Source: Tetraselmis striata (taxonomy: Eukaryota > Chlorophyta > Chlorodendrophyceae > Chlorodendrales > Chlorodendraceae). Taken from it: 64,000 nucleotides of DNA. The translations under genes and the position numbers were made by a program. The stretch's first letter is position 1, and every line of letters begins with the position of its first letter. The stretch covers positions 1-64,000 of the forward strand of contig VCJN01001053.1 in the NCBI GenBank assembly GCA_006384855.1. Reading direction: 5' to 3'. Positions 1 to 11,345 of this stretch are shown here, piece by piece. The notes below the pieces were generated by a model. It was not told where the DNA came from and ran no database searches. It worked only from the letters and a program-made list of their open reading frames with translations.

Positions 1-748
1 AACATTCACGGGACCATGCCTCGTCTCTCAGGAAGGCCATAGGGCGACATGACTCATGATAGCAGTCCGTAAATGCGCCTACGCTAGCACGGCGGCGCTT
101 CGTATCCCGGCCCACCTACCTTACCATGTACGTCCTCGTCCTTCGCCTAACCGCGCCAAAAACAACCGGACTACATACTTGACGGGACTACCTCCCGCAG
201 CTCCGCACGACGTGCCCGAGAAATCCAAGTATGACGAAGTAATCCGCTGCATCGTCTCCACCAACGAGACTGCCACGAAGGCCGGCTCCCCGCACGTCAT
301 AGGAGGTCATAGGATCACAGCCACGCACCCAAACAAAACGCACATACATCCATGGCGGACGCCGGCATGACGCAATGGCACCACGAAGTGCCCACGTTCA
401 TTCCAGCGAACACGCCCATCGACCATTGGCTCATTGGGGGCGCGTCCCCACCCCCATCCGCCTCACAGCGCAAACCTTTGAATCAGATAGACTTCTGCTG
501 CGACCACAAAGGCCTGACGATCAGGCCCCCTAGCGCCCTTCGCCATCTTGAGCCGCCGCGGGACATACCACGCGCAAATATCATTTTTTCGCTCCCGATG
601 ACCACCCCCCCCCCCCCCCCCCCCCCCCCCCGAGGCAGCGGCGGCGTACCAAGATGGCACTGCTGCCGAAACCGAACAACTTGCCCATCAATTCACACAA
701 TATTGTTCGGGGGCCTCCACAAAATACACCATACTAGATATCGATGAT
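1..748. other. Unassigned sequence with poly-C tract
   Basis: No coding region that I recognise. Open frames exist on both strands but lack known motifs. A 27-nt C run lies at 605-631. The plus strand could be an even more decayed upstream part of the LINE that becomes recognisable after about 749. Confidence 0.4.
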
Positions 749-2046
749 ATGGCGGCCGACCTCATGGCCGCCCTCCTCAACCTACTCCTCGACCACACGG
801 CAACAATATGGCCTACAAAGCCAATGCCGGACCCCTCCGCCACCCCTAAAATGCACCTCCCCAGTGGAAACCTCCCCATCTATCTCCCCATCAAGCACAA
901 ACGCGTCATCCGGCGCCTGCTCCGCAGACTCACCCGAGACGCGCGACGCCTCACGGCTCCGAAACCAGGCACCCCGGACGCCGTGATCAACGCCAGCTGG
1001 GCTTCGGCGCGCGACATAGCCCGGGGCATTCTAAAGCCCGACAACGGATACACACCCCTCACGCCGGACGCCATACCTACCGAATGTCGCAAACGCACGA
1101 ACCACGAGATAAAAATCACCACAAGAACATACGACGCGTACCGCAAAAACAAAAGCAACACATTATACGACGCTAACCCCGTATAATGTTACACAGCCTC
1201 CTCAAAGCACGAGCCCAAGGACAGAAGAGCACAACCCCCCGGATGACAGCATGACGAATATAGACAACGCCACATCCAAAGGCCTCACAGCCGACCCGGC
1301 GAGGACTGCCATACAAAGCCACTACGCCGCACAACTCAGCAAAGCCACCGCCGACTCCCTAGGGACACCCCTTTGGGAACTTCCGAGCAATCCCGGCCCA
1401 TTTAAGATAATCGAACCTAAGGGCGACCCCAACGTCCGTCTCTCCTGCCAATACTCCCGCAACCTTATGCACGAGACCAAACGCTTCCTCATTACCGGAT
1501 TTCACCACTCCCGGGCTCGTTCAATCTCGAACGAAATCCTGAAGTGCGTGCCGGAAAGCACCACCTCAGCCCTCCATGTCCTCTTCCAACATATATATGG
1601 CTAACCACGTGCACAACCCCTCAACCTAGTGCACGAGCGTCACATATCTGCTATGCAACCGGGGCTCCCCGGCCGAATGCGGCAACTATCGACCCATTGC
1701 CTTCATGAACCGAGTGTTGAAGCTGTGGACAGCGTGCCTACACAAGATCGGGGCTGCGTACGCCGGGGAACATGGCATTCGATGCGGCACAAATGATGGC
1801 TTCGTCCAAAGCGCAATGCAGCTACACGATGGACTGACCAAAATCATGACCGCATATGCTGACGCAAAGAACACCACAAGGACTATACACGGTTTATGTT
1901 GACTTCAAGGGCGCCTTCGACTCCACCGACCACGAGATACTTTTCACAACCATGACGAACATGGTCATGCCCACGGAGTACATCGCTGTGTGCATGGACA
2001 TATATTCCAAATTGACCACCTCATATCACATCCCTTGGGGGGGAAC
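749..2046 (+). pseudogene. Decayed non-LTR retrotransposon (LINE) polymerase: pre-RT and N-terminal RT
   Basis: Consecutive plus-strand frames read as one broken LINE polymerase. The segment 749-1186 is basic and resembles the linker upstream of RT. The segment 1251-1604 carries the pre-RT signature, ending in SNEILKCVPE, which corresponds to the 'PDGIPNEILK' type motif of LINE RTs. From about 1650 a frame gives NYRPIAFMNRVLKLW, the RT motif following the conserved NYRPI block. After another frameshift near 1880, YVDFKGAFDSTDHE is RT motif A with the first catalytic Asp. The match stops abruptly near 2046, before motif C (the F/YADD box), where sequence of a different element begins. Stop codons and at least two frameshifts make it inactive. 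The assignment to LINE RT is firm, but the clade cannot be set. Confidence 0.75.
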
Positions 2047-2096
2047 ATAACATCTGGGCGGTCACAAACATCTGGTCAGTCATAGCTTCTGTTGCC

Positions 2097-2555
2097 TTGG
2101 CTGAAACCAACATCTGGGCGGTCATCCCAATCGAGCAGTCAAAAGTTTGGATCGCCGCTACAATGTTGGACAGGCTGTCTACATCCATTCGTCTTCTCGG
2201 TGCTGCCCCTCCCGCCGGCACATCCTGGACCTCACACAGCCTTCGCAAGGGAGTAGCGTCTGCCGCTGACGCCATCGGAGCTCCATTGTCCCACATTTGC
2301 TACCAAGGCGGCTTGGCCACTAACTCCGATGTCGTTCTGGACTACATCGACCCCAACGTTCTTCCTTCACCTAGTGCGTGGTTCTTCTTTGGCCACATCG
2401 CGCCCCTCCGCCACTTCCAAGTCCAACAGGACTCCGCAGCGGTGGCCTTCCCGGTGCCTCCTTCATGCCCTGGCGCTACCCCTTCTCCGTCAATCCACCG
2501 CTCTCTCCGTTCGCCCAGGACTGGCAAAACCATACTCAACTTTGAACTGATCTAA
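2097..2555 (+). pseudogene. C-terminal part of a DIRS-like tyrosine recombinase
   Basis: The frame carries the catalytic end of a eukaryotic tyrosine recombinase of the DIRS/PAT type: TSHSLRKG (the H-x-L-R box), then a degenerate H-x-x-G-G-W box read as CYQGGLA, then LDYIDP with the likely nucleophilic Tyr. The first catalytic Arg region and the N-terminal domain are missing. A closely related minus-strand copy at 7490-8594 has the same boxes, which supports the family call. It follows directly on the broken LINE at 2046, so one element landed in or recombined with the other. The His-to-Cys change in the second box suggests an inactive copy. A 'catctgggcggtcac' duplication sits at its left end. 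Confidence 0.65.
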
Positions 2556-2830
2556 ACTAGTTTATGGGGTTTCCTCCCTTGACCTAACCGCTTTTCAACT
2601 ACAAGTGCTGCTCAGTGGTACAGGAACTAGGCACCTGTCGTTGCGCCCCTTTTGGGTGCAGCACGAGTAGACATAAAGCAGCCATAACAGCTGAGCCCGC
2701 CTCCCTAACTCCGCTTTCCCTCCACGCTTTTCACTTTACCTTTTGGCCGATTTCGGCTCTTGATGGTGTAAAACAGCCTGCGCTACTTTTTGGCAAAACC
2801 AGACTCAACTTTGAAACAGCGCTTATCCGG
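2515..2830 (+). repeat. Repeat block flanked by two copies of a TTGGCAAAACCAGACTC motif (first locus)
   Basis: The motif ctggcaaaaccatactcaa at about 2521 recurs as ttggcaaaaccagactcaa at about 2793. The same paired arrangement occurs at 23600 and 23945, each time followed by similar text (tttatggggtttcc after the first copy). The block lies immediately 3' of the tyrosine-recombinase ORF. Split direct repeats are known from PAT-type DIRS elements, so I infer these are that element's 3' repeats. Confidence 0.45.
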
Positions 2831-2990
2831 TTGATGCATTAGCCCTTCGGGGTTTGCGGTTTGAATGCGCAATGGTCTACGGGCTATGCCAGACCTACGA
2901 CCGCATCAGTTTGCGCAAGAGGTCAAGTCGGGGCAGGGGCTGCTTCGGCCGATGTCCTGGGGCGAACTTTACTTTTTACCAATCCTTATT
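2826..2990 (+). repeat. Short dispersed repeat, SINE-like, copy 1
   Basis: The copy starts at ggttgatgcattagccc, passes a GGGTTYGAAT-like stretch and ends at cgaactttacttttt. Related copies lie at 62797-62947 (+) and 41800-41950 (minus). Length is about 150 nt with no ORF. The B-box-like stretch and terminal T-run recall Pol III-transcribed SINEs, but a convincing A box is not visible. Confidence 0.5.
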
Positions 2991-4010
2991 AGAATCCTAT
3001 CATTGCTAGCGACTATTATGTAGTAAAAATCATATCCGTGTAATTTACATTGCGGATCCCATAAATTACGCAACCTGACGAACCGTTACTTAAGCACATA
3101 CATCGCCATAGCAACAGAACTTGCAGTACCGGCGGGAGAGCTGGAGAGCAGTATACCTGCGCTATCCGTAATTTTGGTGGTGCGGATAATTACCTGGGAT
3201 TACACCTCTTCACAAAAGTATTGATGCAAGTTTGCTGTACTTACCAGCGCCATTTGGCGCGTATGCGCAATTGTACCAACAGTGGTGGCAGAGCACACAC
3301 GTGGCTGTCAATGCGGGCGTGACTATTTAGGAGAAAACCCTGGGGTTGCAGCATGCCCCGACACACCACGTCGCAATCATCATGCTCCGCACTAAAAGCC
3401 ATTAGTAGGAAATGGTAAGCTGCGAAGACGATGGTGCAGATGGCACCAAGGCACAGCAGCAAGTGAAGCCATCAGAAGCCATCTGTAGCATCAGCATGTC
3501 CTGGTCCGCATACGATCAGCAGTGACTATCGGCCATAGGAGTCCCGCCGCAGCCCACTCACAGCAACCTGTGAACATCCCGCTTTCTTCCACCTCAGCCT
3601 TGAGGTCCCACAACTCTGCGACACCCTGCACCGCCCCCCCCCCCCCCTTTTGCAGAATTCTCATGCCTTGGCGATGCTGTTGTGATTATCGGCCCGCTTG
3701 CTAGCATGTCGTCCCCAGCAGAACCACCGCATACAAGCACGCAAATTGAGATAAATCGCGCTCCTGGTAAGCGCGCCGGACATTTCGGGAGAGCATGCGC
3801 CGCGTGGCTGGCGGGGTGGACATTTCATGAAAGCAGCAGCGCCCGCTCTGTCGTGGCCCCTGTTCTATAATGCTTGAATCCATAGCAATGCAATGTCCTG
3901 GTTGCTTGCCGGGGCGTGCGAGGGGGTGCCCTTCCTCTCGGGGCTCTGCGTCCAGACAGCAGATGGGACAGCCGATGGGGAGAGGCAACCCAGCACGGTG
4001 CTCCCCTCCC
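2991..4010. other. Intergenic sequence, probably including the 3' UTR of the ABC transporter gene
   Basis: No coding region recognised. It lies downstream of the minus-strand ABC transporter stop. A TGTAA motif, the usual green-algal poly(A) signal, occurs on the minus strand near 3200 and 3047, which would give a long 3' UTR. A 14-nt C run is at 3634-3647. Confidence 0.35.
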
Positions 4011-5391
4011 TCAAACGCTTGCGCCTGCAGCTCGCAGGTGATCGATGACCTTGCGCGGCGACCCCGACACCTTCACAACGCCATCCTGCATGTAGCTAAT
4101 GCAGCCCCGGGAGGGGGAGGGGGGGGGGGGGGGGTGAATAGGAGCCCACCAGCATTCAGCCCCTCCCCCCCTTTGGGTTGGCGCCCAGCACGCACGTGCC
4201 TCATGCTGCTACTCCCACCCAGCACACTGTGCCACCCGCCCGGCCCCGGCGCACCTGGCAGCGTCTGCATAGCGTAGCTCCTCCAGACGGTGTGTGACCC
4301 ACAGCGCCGTCACCCCACGAGGCCCCTTCACCACGCGCGCCACCGCCTCCAGCACCGCGCGCTGGTCCTCCTCGTCCAGGTACGTGGTCAGCTCGTCCAG
4401 CAGCAGCACCTGGAGGCAGCACCCCAGCGGAAGGTGATATTGTGTGCATGTAGTGATGAGATAAAGAGGGACTGGGGCCAAGGCAGGAGGAGGGGGGGGG
4501 GGGTCACCTGCGGCCGGTCGACCAGCGCACTGGCAATGGCAACGCGCTGCTTCTGACCACCTGACAGGTTACGGGTGGGACTATCGGCAAATTCTCCCAG
4601 GTTTACTGCCTCCAGCGCCTTCTTCACCTTGGCGTGCACCTCGTGCTGCGGCATGTTAGGGTACCTGCATTGCAATGAGGCCGCAGGATGGAAGCCGGGC
4701 GGCAGGTGGAAGGAGGCAGAGGGGTTGAGCTACCGAAGGAGGGGGTGGGGGTGGGGGGGGGGGGGGGGGGGGGGGCTGAGCTGCTGGCATGAATATGATT
4801 CCTCATGCAGGAGGCGGCGGCATGCAGCCCAGCATGCAGCTCACCAAGGGTGAAGCTAGGGTGCGAGGCAACAGTGTTGTGCAGCTAGGGAGCTCATCCC
4901 AGGCACAAGTTATTGCCCCCCCCCCCCCCCCCACACACACACATACACATACAAACACCACGCCACCATTCGTTCAGACCATGGGAGTCCTCCAGGTCGC
5001 ACCTGCCGAGGCCAAACGCTACGTCAGCTCTGACAGTGGGCATGATGACCTGGTGGTCCGGGTTCTGGAACACGAACGCCATGGGCTGTGCCACGCTGAG
5101 GGTGCCCGACTCGGCCTCGATGAGGCCGCCCAGCGTGCGCAGTAGCGTGGACTTGCCGCAGCCGTTGGGTCCCAGGAGCATATGGAAGCTGCCACGGCCC
5201 GCGACCAGGTCGACGCCCTTAAGCACGGTGCGCCGCCGATGCGGCGGGCCCAGGGCCACGCGTAGATCGCGAGCCTCGAGGGCCGTGCCCAGCGATGCGC
5301 GGGCGATACAGCGCCTGCCGCAACGGGGAGGTGGGGGGCTGCGAGGCTTCGTCAGCGGCGAGGTCGGCGTCGCGGCGATAAGGCCCACCAT
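4011..5391 (-). CDS. ABCI10-like: ABC transporter ATP-binding subunit, ABCI10/CbiO-like, predicted plastid, four exons
   Basis: Coding exons, in gene order: 5391-5003, 4664-4508, 4409-4255, 4095-4011 (786 nt, 261 aa plus TGA). All three introns are GT-AG and phases join cleanly. In order the protein has an N-terminal stretch rich in Arg, Ser, Pro and Ala (about 35 residues, a plausible transit peptide), Walker [11 protein letters not shown]-loop FQNPDHQV, signature [12 protein letters not shown], Walker B VLLLDE and H-loop WVTHR, so every nucleotide-binding element is intact. The region around FGLGR-YPNMP and DELTTYLDE resembles plant ABCI10 and bacterial ECF/cobalt-type EcfA/CbiO subunits, which energise a membrane T component in the plastid envelope. 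The start is the first ATG of the open frame, and no better upstream one is seen. Every intron contains a G/C homopolymer on the genomic plus strand. The family call is strong; substrate and plastid targeting are inferred. Confidence 0.9.
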
Positions 5392-5999
5392 GCCGCGCGA
5401 GTTTGGGCAACCGGACAGCGGCCAGCGGAGGGCACGATGTGCACCACGTCGCTACTGCTGCCGTCGTCTCTCTACCCCTGTCGCAACCACGTGATGCGGG
5501 AGCGACTGCAATATACAGCGTTAGGGGGGGGGGGGGCGGGTGGGGGGCTGGCTAACGCGAGGACGACGTGCGCGCGAGATGCCCACTCTGTGCTGCTCGT
5601 CGAGTTACTGCTGCGAGCAGGCTGCTGTTGTGCAGTCGGAGAAGTTGCTTTCACCCGACTCTACCCCGCGGAACGACACCCATCATCAGTCTAGGAGGTC
5701 ATCATCGCCTTCGGCGGGGCAACTACCGCCCGCCTGCGACTTTACTACCCATACAATACCCGTGCAATACCTGTACCCGGCGGCCGGCTTTCCACGACTG
5801 GATATTTGCCTAGATGGCCGTCGTAGAGACGCCGAAAGGGTTTCGTCACTGTTGCAGGTCCGCCGCCTGTCCCGGCGGGGGCGGGGTGAAAAACTATACA
5901 CCTGTACATGCTGGCACTGGTATTCCTGGTACCAGGTTTAGTGGGGCACCAGGGGTCACCCCTAATGCCCCGCGAACTCACGCGGCAACGCCGGTTTCG
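5392..5999. other. Upstream region of the ABC gene and unclassified repeats
   Basis: No recognisable gene. It holds a 13-nt G run at 5524-5536. A block near 5815-5890 (gagacgccgaaagggtttc to cctgtcccggcggg) resembles 25237-25315. A short hairpin-like stretch lies at 5943-5971. The first part probably contains the ABC transporter promoter, but no motif decides its position. Confidence 0.3.
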
Positions 6000-6610
6000 G
6001 AGCATCGCCATGCGGGTCGTCCCCGGAGAGCGTGTAAACCAGCAGTGCCGGTATATGAGGAATTTTTGGGCACGGTGTTATCCGCGGGAACACGGTTGCT
6101 ATCGATACCACCATTGCCTCTATCCTCGGCGTGTCAAGCTCGAATCCAACGACTTCATTGCGGGCAGCAAAGCGCCACAAAATCCAGAAGTGTGATGAGG
6201 GTGTCCGAAACGCCGCGGCCGGCATGATTCGCTTTGTTCCCTTCGCCGTCTCTGACCACGGCTCCCTGGCTAGGCACGCTGAGGCTTTCTTGGTGGAGCT
6301 GGCGAAAGCTAGCCACACGCACACTGGCCAGAAAATCGGCCAGCTCTTGTCTGCGTGGCGCCGCCGTTTCTCCTTGCTCATCAACATGGCGCATTCGGAC
6401 AACGTCTTGGCGGGGTCGCGGGGGCGCGTGCGGCACGTGATGGTGCTCCCGCGCCTGCGTCGCGTCGCTCGTTAGCATGTGTTGCTATGACCCGGGTCAT
6501 CGGTTGAAAGCGCACTCGCCGCGGCTGATGGCCCACCTCTGGGCGGTGGTCCACGTTGGTTTCATGTTTCCCTTTCGGTATTTTCTTATCGTTCCGTGGC
6601 TTTGAAGTAG
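6000..6610 (+). mobile_element. LINE family A, 5'-truncated copy 1 (endonuclease end)
   Basis: Matches the C-terminal, restriction-like endonuclease part of LINE family A (see 26270-31500). The frame around 6185-6470 gives NAAAGMIRFVPFAVSDHGSL and the downstream GQKIGQLLSAW block. Frameshifts and substitutions are more numerous than in the copy at 44635. The 3' untranslated part breaks off near 6610, before the tail sequence seen in other copies, where a GTACC minisatellite begins. Confidence 0.7.
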
Positions 6611-6624
6611 AGTTTTTCTTTTCC

Positions 6625-6765
6625 ATTATCAGCAGCGAGTAGCGAGTACCAATACCCGTATCAGCAGTTCTGGGGAACTGCCTTTTTTGTAATTCACACC
6701 AGTACCAGCTGACCAGCAGTACCAGCAGCGAGTAGCGAGTACCAATACCAGCAGCGAGCTGGAGA
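6625..6765 (+). repeat. Minisatellite of GTACCAGCAGCGAGTAGCGA-type units
   Basis: Imperfect repeats of 'agtaccaatacc' and 'agcagcgagtagcgag'. It includes ttctggggaactgcc followed by ttttttgtaattcac, the same string found (reverse complemented) at both ends of LINE family B near 51436 and 55644. It directly precedes a family B fragment, so it is probably that element's 5' end followed by an internal deletion. Confidence 0.5.
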
Positions 6766-7330
6766 CCCTCACTGGCGTGTACAGCACGACGCTATCGCAG
6801 ATGCCTTCCGCGATCACTGTGTTCACGACCTAGGTATTGCGGTACGGCGGGAGGTGGATGACTTGTTCCAGCAGGCAGTGCCTCTCGGCAACACCGTACC
6901 CAAGGATGAACTCAAGGACCTAGTGCCGGACGCATAGCTCTCCCTTCCGGCGTTCAACGTCGTGACCGGGAGTTGTGATCCCCGGAGCTTGAAGTCCACG
7001 CTGCTGGAGTTCAAGACCATGCGGTACGGGGTCAAGTACACTCCAGTGCCCCGGGCCACAGCTGTGGATCGGTTTGAGCGCTCCTTTGTTGGGCGACATA
7101 CAACGGGAGTTGGCTATTCGAGATGCGGCGTGGCACAACACGGAGCCCGGACAGAAGGGTCCTCTTCGAGACATCTTGGATATGTCGGAGTACACGCATA
7201 TCGGTTGGTGCGGGGTCGCCATGTAGACGATCCCGCAACACGTCACTCACGCGTGGCCGTGGCGGTCGCGACCCGGCCTCCATCGCCGCAGAAAGAGGTA
7301 TAGCTGGAGCTACGGGCGGTCGCGGTATCG
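6745..7330 (+). pseudogene. LINE family B, C-terminal fragment
   Basis: The plus-strand translation matches the end of the intact 1208-aa ORF at 51489-55115 almost residue for residue: VREVDDLFQQ-like text, then FNVVTGS, LLEFKTMRYGVKYT and ATAVDRFERS. An in-frame TAG near 6936 replaces the Glu of PDAEL, and a frameshift near 7090 breaks the rest. The element's RT is absent. It lies between a family A LINE fragment and a minus-strand DIRS-like element. Confidence 0.8.
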
Positions 7331-7489
7331 GGGATTGACAGTCGTGGCGTGGCTAGGGGCTAGAGCATGGGCAATGGCCCGTGCGATATGTGCGCGTTGC
7401 ACTACCGCAAGTTCACATTGACCAACATCGCGAACAATATTTCGCTATAACAATTCGGGAAGTTTTCGCAATGTTGTACGAGTTACCGT

Positions 7490-8594
7490 GGGTACGGGTT
7501 ACATCGGAAAAATGATGTGTATGGTTGCCCACCCGCCTTGGTGGCGGATGTGGAACAACGGGACTCCAATGGAGATCGCAGCAAAGGTTGCATCTTTTCG
7601 AAGGCTGTGAGAGGTCCACGTAGTGCCGGCAGGAGGAGCAGCACCGACAAGACGAATGGCCGTAGAGAGCAAGTCCGTCATTGTAGCGGCAGTCCACGAC
7701 TTGGAGTGATCGCTAGGAGTGACCGCCCAAAAGTAAGTCTCGGCCAAGGTAACAAAAGCCAAGGGGGGGGGGGGGGGGCGGCGATTGGACGTTGTCGATG
7801 TAGTGGTGCGTGTTGACACGGGCGACGCGATGGTGCTCGTTCACGGGAAGAGGAGCAGACGCAAGTCGTCGGGACCGCGCCGACCGGCGTGGCCCTTCTC
7901 GCGGTACACATGTAGGGTAATGATGCACGAGTCGACGTGCACGCCCCGCCCTCGGCAGAACACGCCAGTAAGCCCCCGGACAAAAAGAATGAAGGTGACA
8001 ACCGAGGCTATGAGGGGCCGGAAGTCGTACTGGTACTCATCGGGGCGGGAGGAGCTGTAAAAATTAGCTCGGCACGTTCGACGAAGGAGTAAGCTACATC
8101 AGCATGCAATGTGACTCGCAAAGCGACCGCGTCCAAGCGGCGTTGCCTGAGCAAGAGGCCACGACATGCGGCGGTGAGGTGCATGCCGTCCCTAGCGATG
8201 GAATCGATGTAATGAAGTTTGAAGAACGTGTTGATGGCCGATAGATAGGGGTGCAGCGACCTATCTAGTCCCAATGTGGCCCCGCTCACTTATCCAGGCG
8301 ACGAACCGAACTACGGTGGCAGTAGTCGCCTCCAACGGGCTCATGTTATCCGAGTCGTGGCAGGGCTCGGCGAGCTGAGACAGCTTACCGGGTGGAGTAG
8401 CTCCGTATAGTCTGGCCAGTGAGGGAGCTTGAGAGGAGGTAGAGTGCGCGCCGTCCCAGCTCGTTCGAGCCGAACGCCTCCTCGAGAGGAGCCCGAAGGG
8501 AACCTGCCCATGGGGCGAAAGCCGCGGGCTCGTCAATCACGTAAGTGCCTCGTTTGACCGACGCGGTAACAAGGGGTCGGGCCATCCCGGCCAA
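7490..8594 (-). pseudogene. DIRS-like tyrosine recombinase, frameshifted
   Basis: Read from 8594 downwards, the N-terminal part has SLTGQTIRSYSTR, then a helical SAM-like domain (FVAWISERGHIG, LHPYLSAINTFFKLHY) typical of tyrosine recombinases. The C-terminal frame (7499-7819) gives TSHSLRK and IRHQGGWAT, the H-x-x-R and H-x-x-G-G-W catalytic boxes. The nucleophilic Tyr segment is lost where the frame ends. At least two frameshifts separate the parts. A 16-nt G run at 7763-7778 interrupts the gene. It is closely related to the plus-strand fragment at 2097-2555. The family is clear from the combination of boxes. Confidence 0.65.
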
Positions 8595-9204
8595 ATATAT
8601 ATATGTCGGCGTTTGTCAAGTTGCCGGTAGCGCGGAGCGGTAACTGATGGACGGGTTAGACTAGGCACCATTACGGGTTTCTGGGGCAAGGTTCAGGTAC
8701 TAGGATCGCCCCGCGCGCCCGCCACGCTCGTAACGCGCGTCTCGGGCGTAACGTACACGCGCGAATGAAGGTCGTTGCGAACCAATTGTAACCTGTATAA
8801 TAGCAACCGACGGATGTAGTGAAGAAATATGGTACGGGCGACGGGTTGTTGAACCGCCACGTGCATGCGTGAGGATGGTTGCGCCGCACTCGGTTGTTGT
8901 TGTAACGAGCACCGTATGGAGGAAAGTCTAAATGAACCTGTAGGATTGGGAATTCCGGTCCGGTCGACCCGGGGCGCTCATTCCATCATTGAGCTGCAAG
9001 TAAGGGATCGCCGTGCGGCGGTCACCGAAAGATTGCCTCGCAAATCGTAAGCAGCTCCGACGGAAGTCGCCCCATGCCATCACTCATGCTCACCTTCGTC
9101 GCGACCTGGCCCACAACCGCCATCACGCCCACGTCCACACCCGCGAACTGCGAGTGGTGCTTGCACGCGAGAAGTAGCGGCGACTTTGGCGCTGCTGGCG
9201 ACCG

Positions 9205-10324
9205 TTGCCTCGAAAACCCGGCGCTCGTAGTTACGCATTAAGTTCGAAGACGCTTGAAGATCGCAAAGCCAAAATGCTCCGCTGCGGGCTGAGAATGTTG
9301 AGCCCGCAACACGCCCAACACCCCTTGGTCACTACCGTGCATACACTTGGTCTCATTCAGCCTCCGCAAGAAGGCCATGCGAAAACGGAATGCCTTGCCG
9401 ATGGCCTCAGCGTTCTTGCGAGCATGCCCGAGACAAGGGTTGAAGTCTTGATCAATAGCCGGAACGTAGGGTAGGAGCTCGTCGAGAGCCACGAAGAGAG
9501 CGGCAGTGTGGGCCCCAAAACACGTCATCTAAATGTACACCTCCTGGGCCGCCAAGCGCCGGTAATCTTGCTTGAGGTAGTCGTTCGCGAGGTCGGTACG
9601 CGCAGCGGGAAGAGCCCAGGCACCCTGCAAACCGGTCGAACGCTCCGCTCTCTGCTGTATTTTTGGCACCACGAGGTAGTCGTCGTCCTCTCCACTCGCG
9701 GATTTTGAGCCGACACGGCCGCTATGTAGTTTGAACCGACACGTCGCTAGCATTTTAGCAAGTTGGGGCGTTCTACATCTTCCCTGCAGCCTGTCGGCCG
9801 CTCCGTGCCGCGGTGCCCGGACCCAGAGCCATGTGCTCTGTCTCCACCAACATCGCGTCCATGAGGCGCCCGCCGTATGGTAGCGGCCCACCAAGAGCGG
9901 AGGATCGTCGGTGCAACATGCCCGGCGGCACCACCCCCAGCCAATTGTGGGCGCTAGTAATAACCCTAACCCCTGAGACCGGTGCCCGGCTTAGTGGGCC
10001 AGGGGAGCGAGCCGGGTGGCCGGTTGTGCCGGATCCTACGACGACCGGGGAGTCATATTGGGGGCTTTTCAAAAACAAGTCGTAGTCCCGGTAGCGCATG
10101 CAGTCGCCGCGTGGAGCTACTGAAAATAATTCCCGTAAGACCTCGGCCTTGCGTCGGCCTCCCTGAGATCCGCCTACGGGTGGCGAGGGGGGTGTGTACG
10201 ACTCGGACGGGGGCAGCGTACTCGCGAGGGCTCTTCGAAGTGAAATCATGTTCTCGTACCTCGGTACCACCCGCGACCAAACTTCATTTGATCGGGCGTA
10301 CCCAACCTCCCGTATGCGTTCCAC
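9205..10324 (-). pseudogene. Possible gag-like ORF of the DIRS-like element
   Basis: Two overlapping minus-strand frames join near 9530. The upstream one (about 10324-9529) contains DYDLFLKSP, and a linked frame has LANDYLKQDYRRLAAQE. The downstream one (9528-9238) reads TAALFVALDELLPYVPAID and GKAFRFRMAFLRRLNE. This helical, motif-poor composition and its position 5' of a tyrosine recombinase on the same strand fit the gag of a DIRS-like element. Only about 600 nt separate it from the recombinase, too little for an RT-RNase H, so the element would be internally deleted. No family motif proves the call. Confidence 0.35.
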
Positions 10325-11085
10325 CTATGAATCACTCGAATCCACGCCTAGAACAACGGAGTGCACGGTGGCACCCTGCGCCCGACCCGTTCGAAACACC
10401 CGGGAAGCCCTCAGCCGTCCCGTGAGAACGGGCGAAGGGCGGCGAGCGCGAGGAGACGGAAGCCCGGCACTTGAAGGCGGGGGGGGGGGGGGGGGGGGTG
10501 GGGGGTTCGGGCCGGGACGGAGAGGCTGGGCCTAGCGGCGACAAAAGTTGGGGGGTTAGGGGATTAGATGAGGGGGATGGAGCTGGAGTGCTGCCCTGAG
10601 GGAGTTGCGACCAGGCATCGGGAGGAGTGAGCTAGCGGTCAACCCATTACATGACCCCGGACAAAGCGGCTACATCGACATGGCGCGCTGCGGCGGAGAG
10701 CGGCGACCAGAGCGGCGTGGGCATGCCGGCCACGGAGCAATGAGACGCGGACAAAGGGGGGGGGTGGGGGGTTGCCCGCCTGTCCCCCTCCGCCCCCCCT
10801 CGGGGACCCTACTGCGAGGAGCTCGGGCGGGCGCGATGGCGGAGCGGCGGCGGATTGGCGGTCCGCGATCGGCGGACCGCGGCCGAGGCTAGCGGACCGC
10901 CACAATCGGCGCGGCGAGGCGATCATAGCTGCAACCTGCGGGATATTTTCAGCGATGGCGGCAAGTGGAGCAATTACGCAACACGGCGACCGAAAAATTC
11001 GCGGTGCCGGTGCATAACCAATTAACAAGAAAACCTTTTCGAGGGCGGAGCGAGTAGTGCATTCGTAATCCGCCCCAAACTGCCA
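10325..11085. other. GC-rich unassigned sequence
   Basis: No recognisable gene. It contains a 20-nt G run at 10479-10498 and a second G/C-rich stretch near 10757. It is possibly the 5' end of the minus-strand DIRS-like element. Confidence 0.3.
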
Positions 11086-11345
11086 ATTAGGGGTAGTCGC
11101 ACGTACTGGCGACTACCCGTAGCTATCCGGAAACTAACACAACTACTGATCATGTGACGGAAGGACGTGGGGATTGGAAACGAAAGAGGATGGCCGGAAG
11201 CTTGAGCTGTAATTACACTAAATTTGTCCCTTGCTATGGTTAGAGATGGCATGCCCTTAGAACAACCCAATCTGAGCGGTGGGAAACAACAGGCTAGCAC
11301 GTCGTTATCAATTTCAATTTCAATTTCAATTTCGCGCCTAATACG
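11085..11345 (+). repeat. Dispersed repeat R1, copy 1
   Basis: The text gaggatggccggaagcttga, followed by cttgctatggttagagatgg and caatttcaatttc, recurs in altered form at 49975-50100 (+) and reverse complemented at 39600-39760. A (GAAATT)n microsatellite at about 11309-11332 is shared with the copy near 39605. No protein function is seen; it may be an LTR or a non-autonomous element end. Confidence 0.5.

Noticed and set aside
463..660. ORFs with poly-Gly or poly-Pro runs at G/C tracts
   Set aside because: They are produced by homopolymers read in any frame; no other coding signal is present. The same holds for those at 4073-4277, 10332-10535, 23714-23977, 42680-42868 and 50248-50448.
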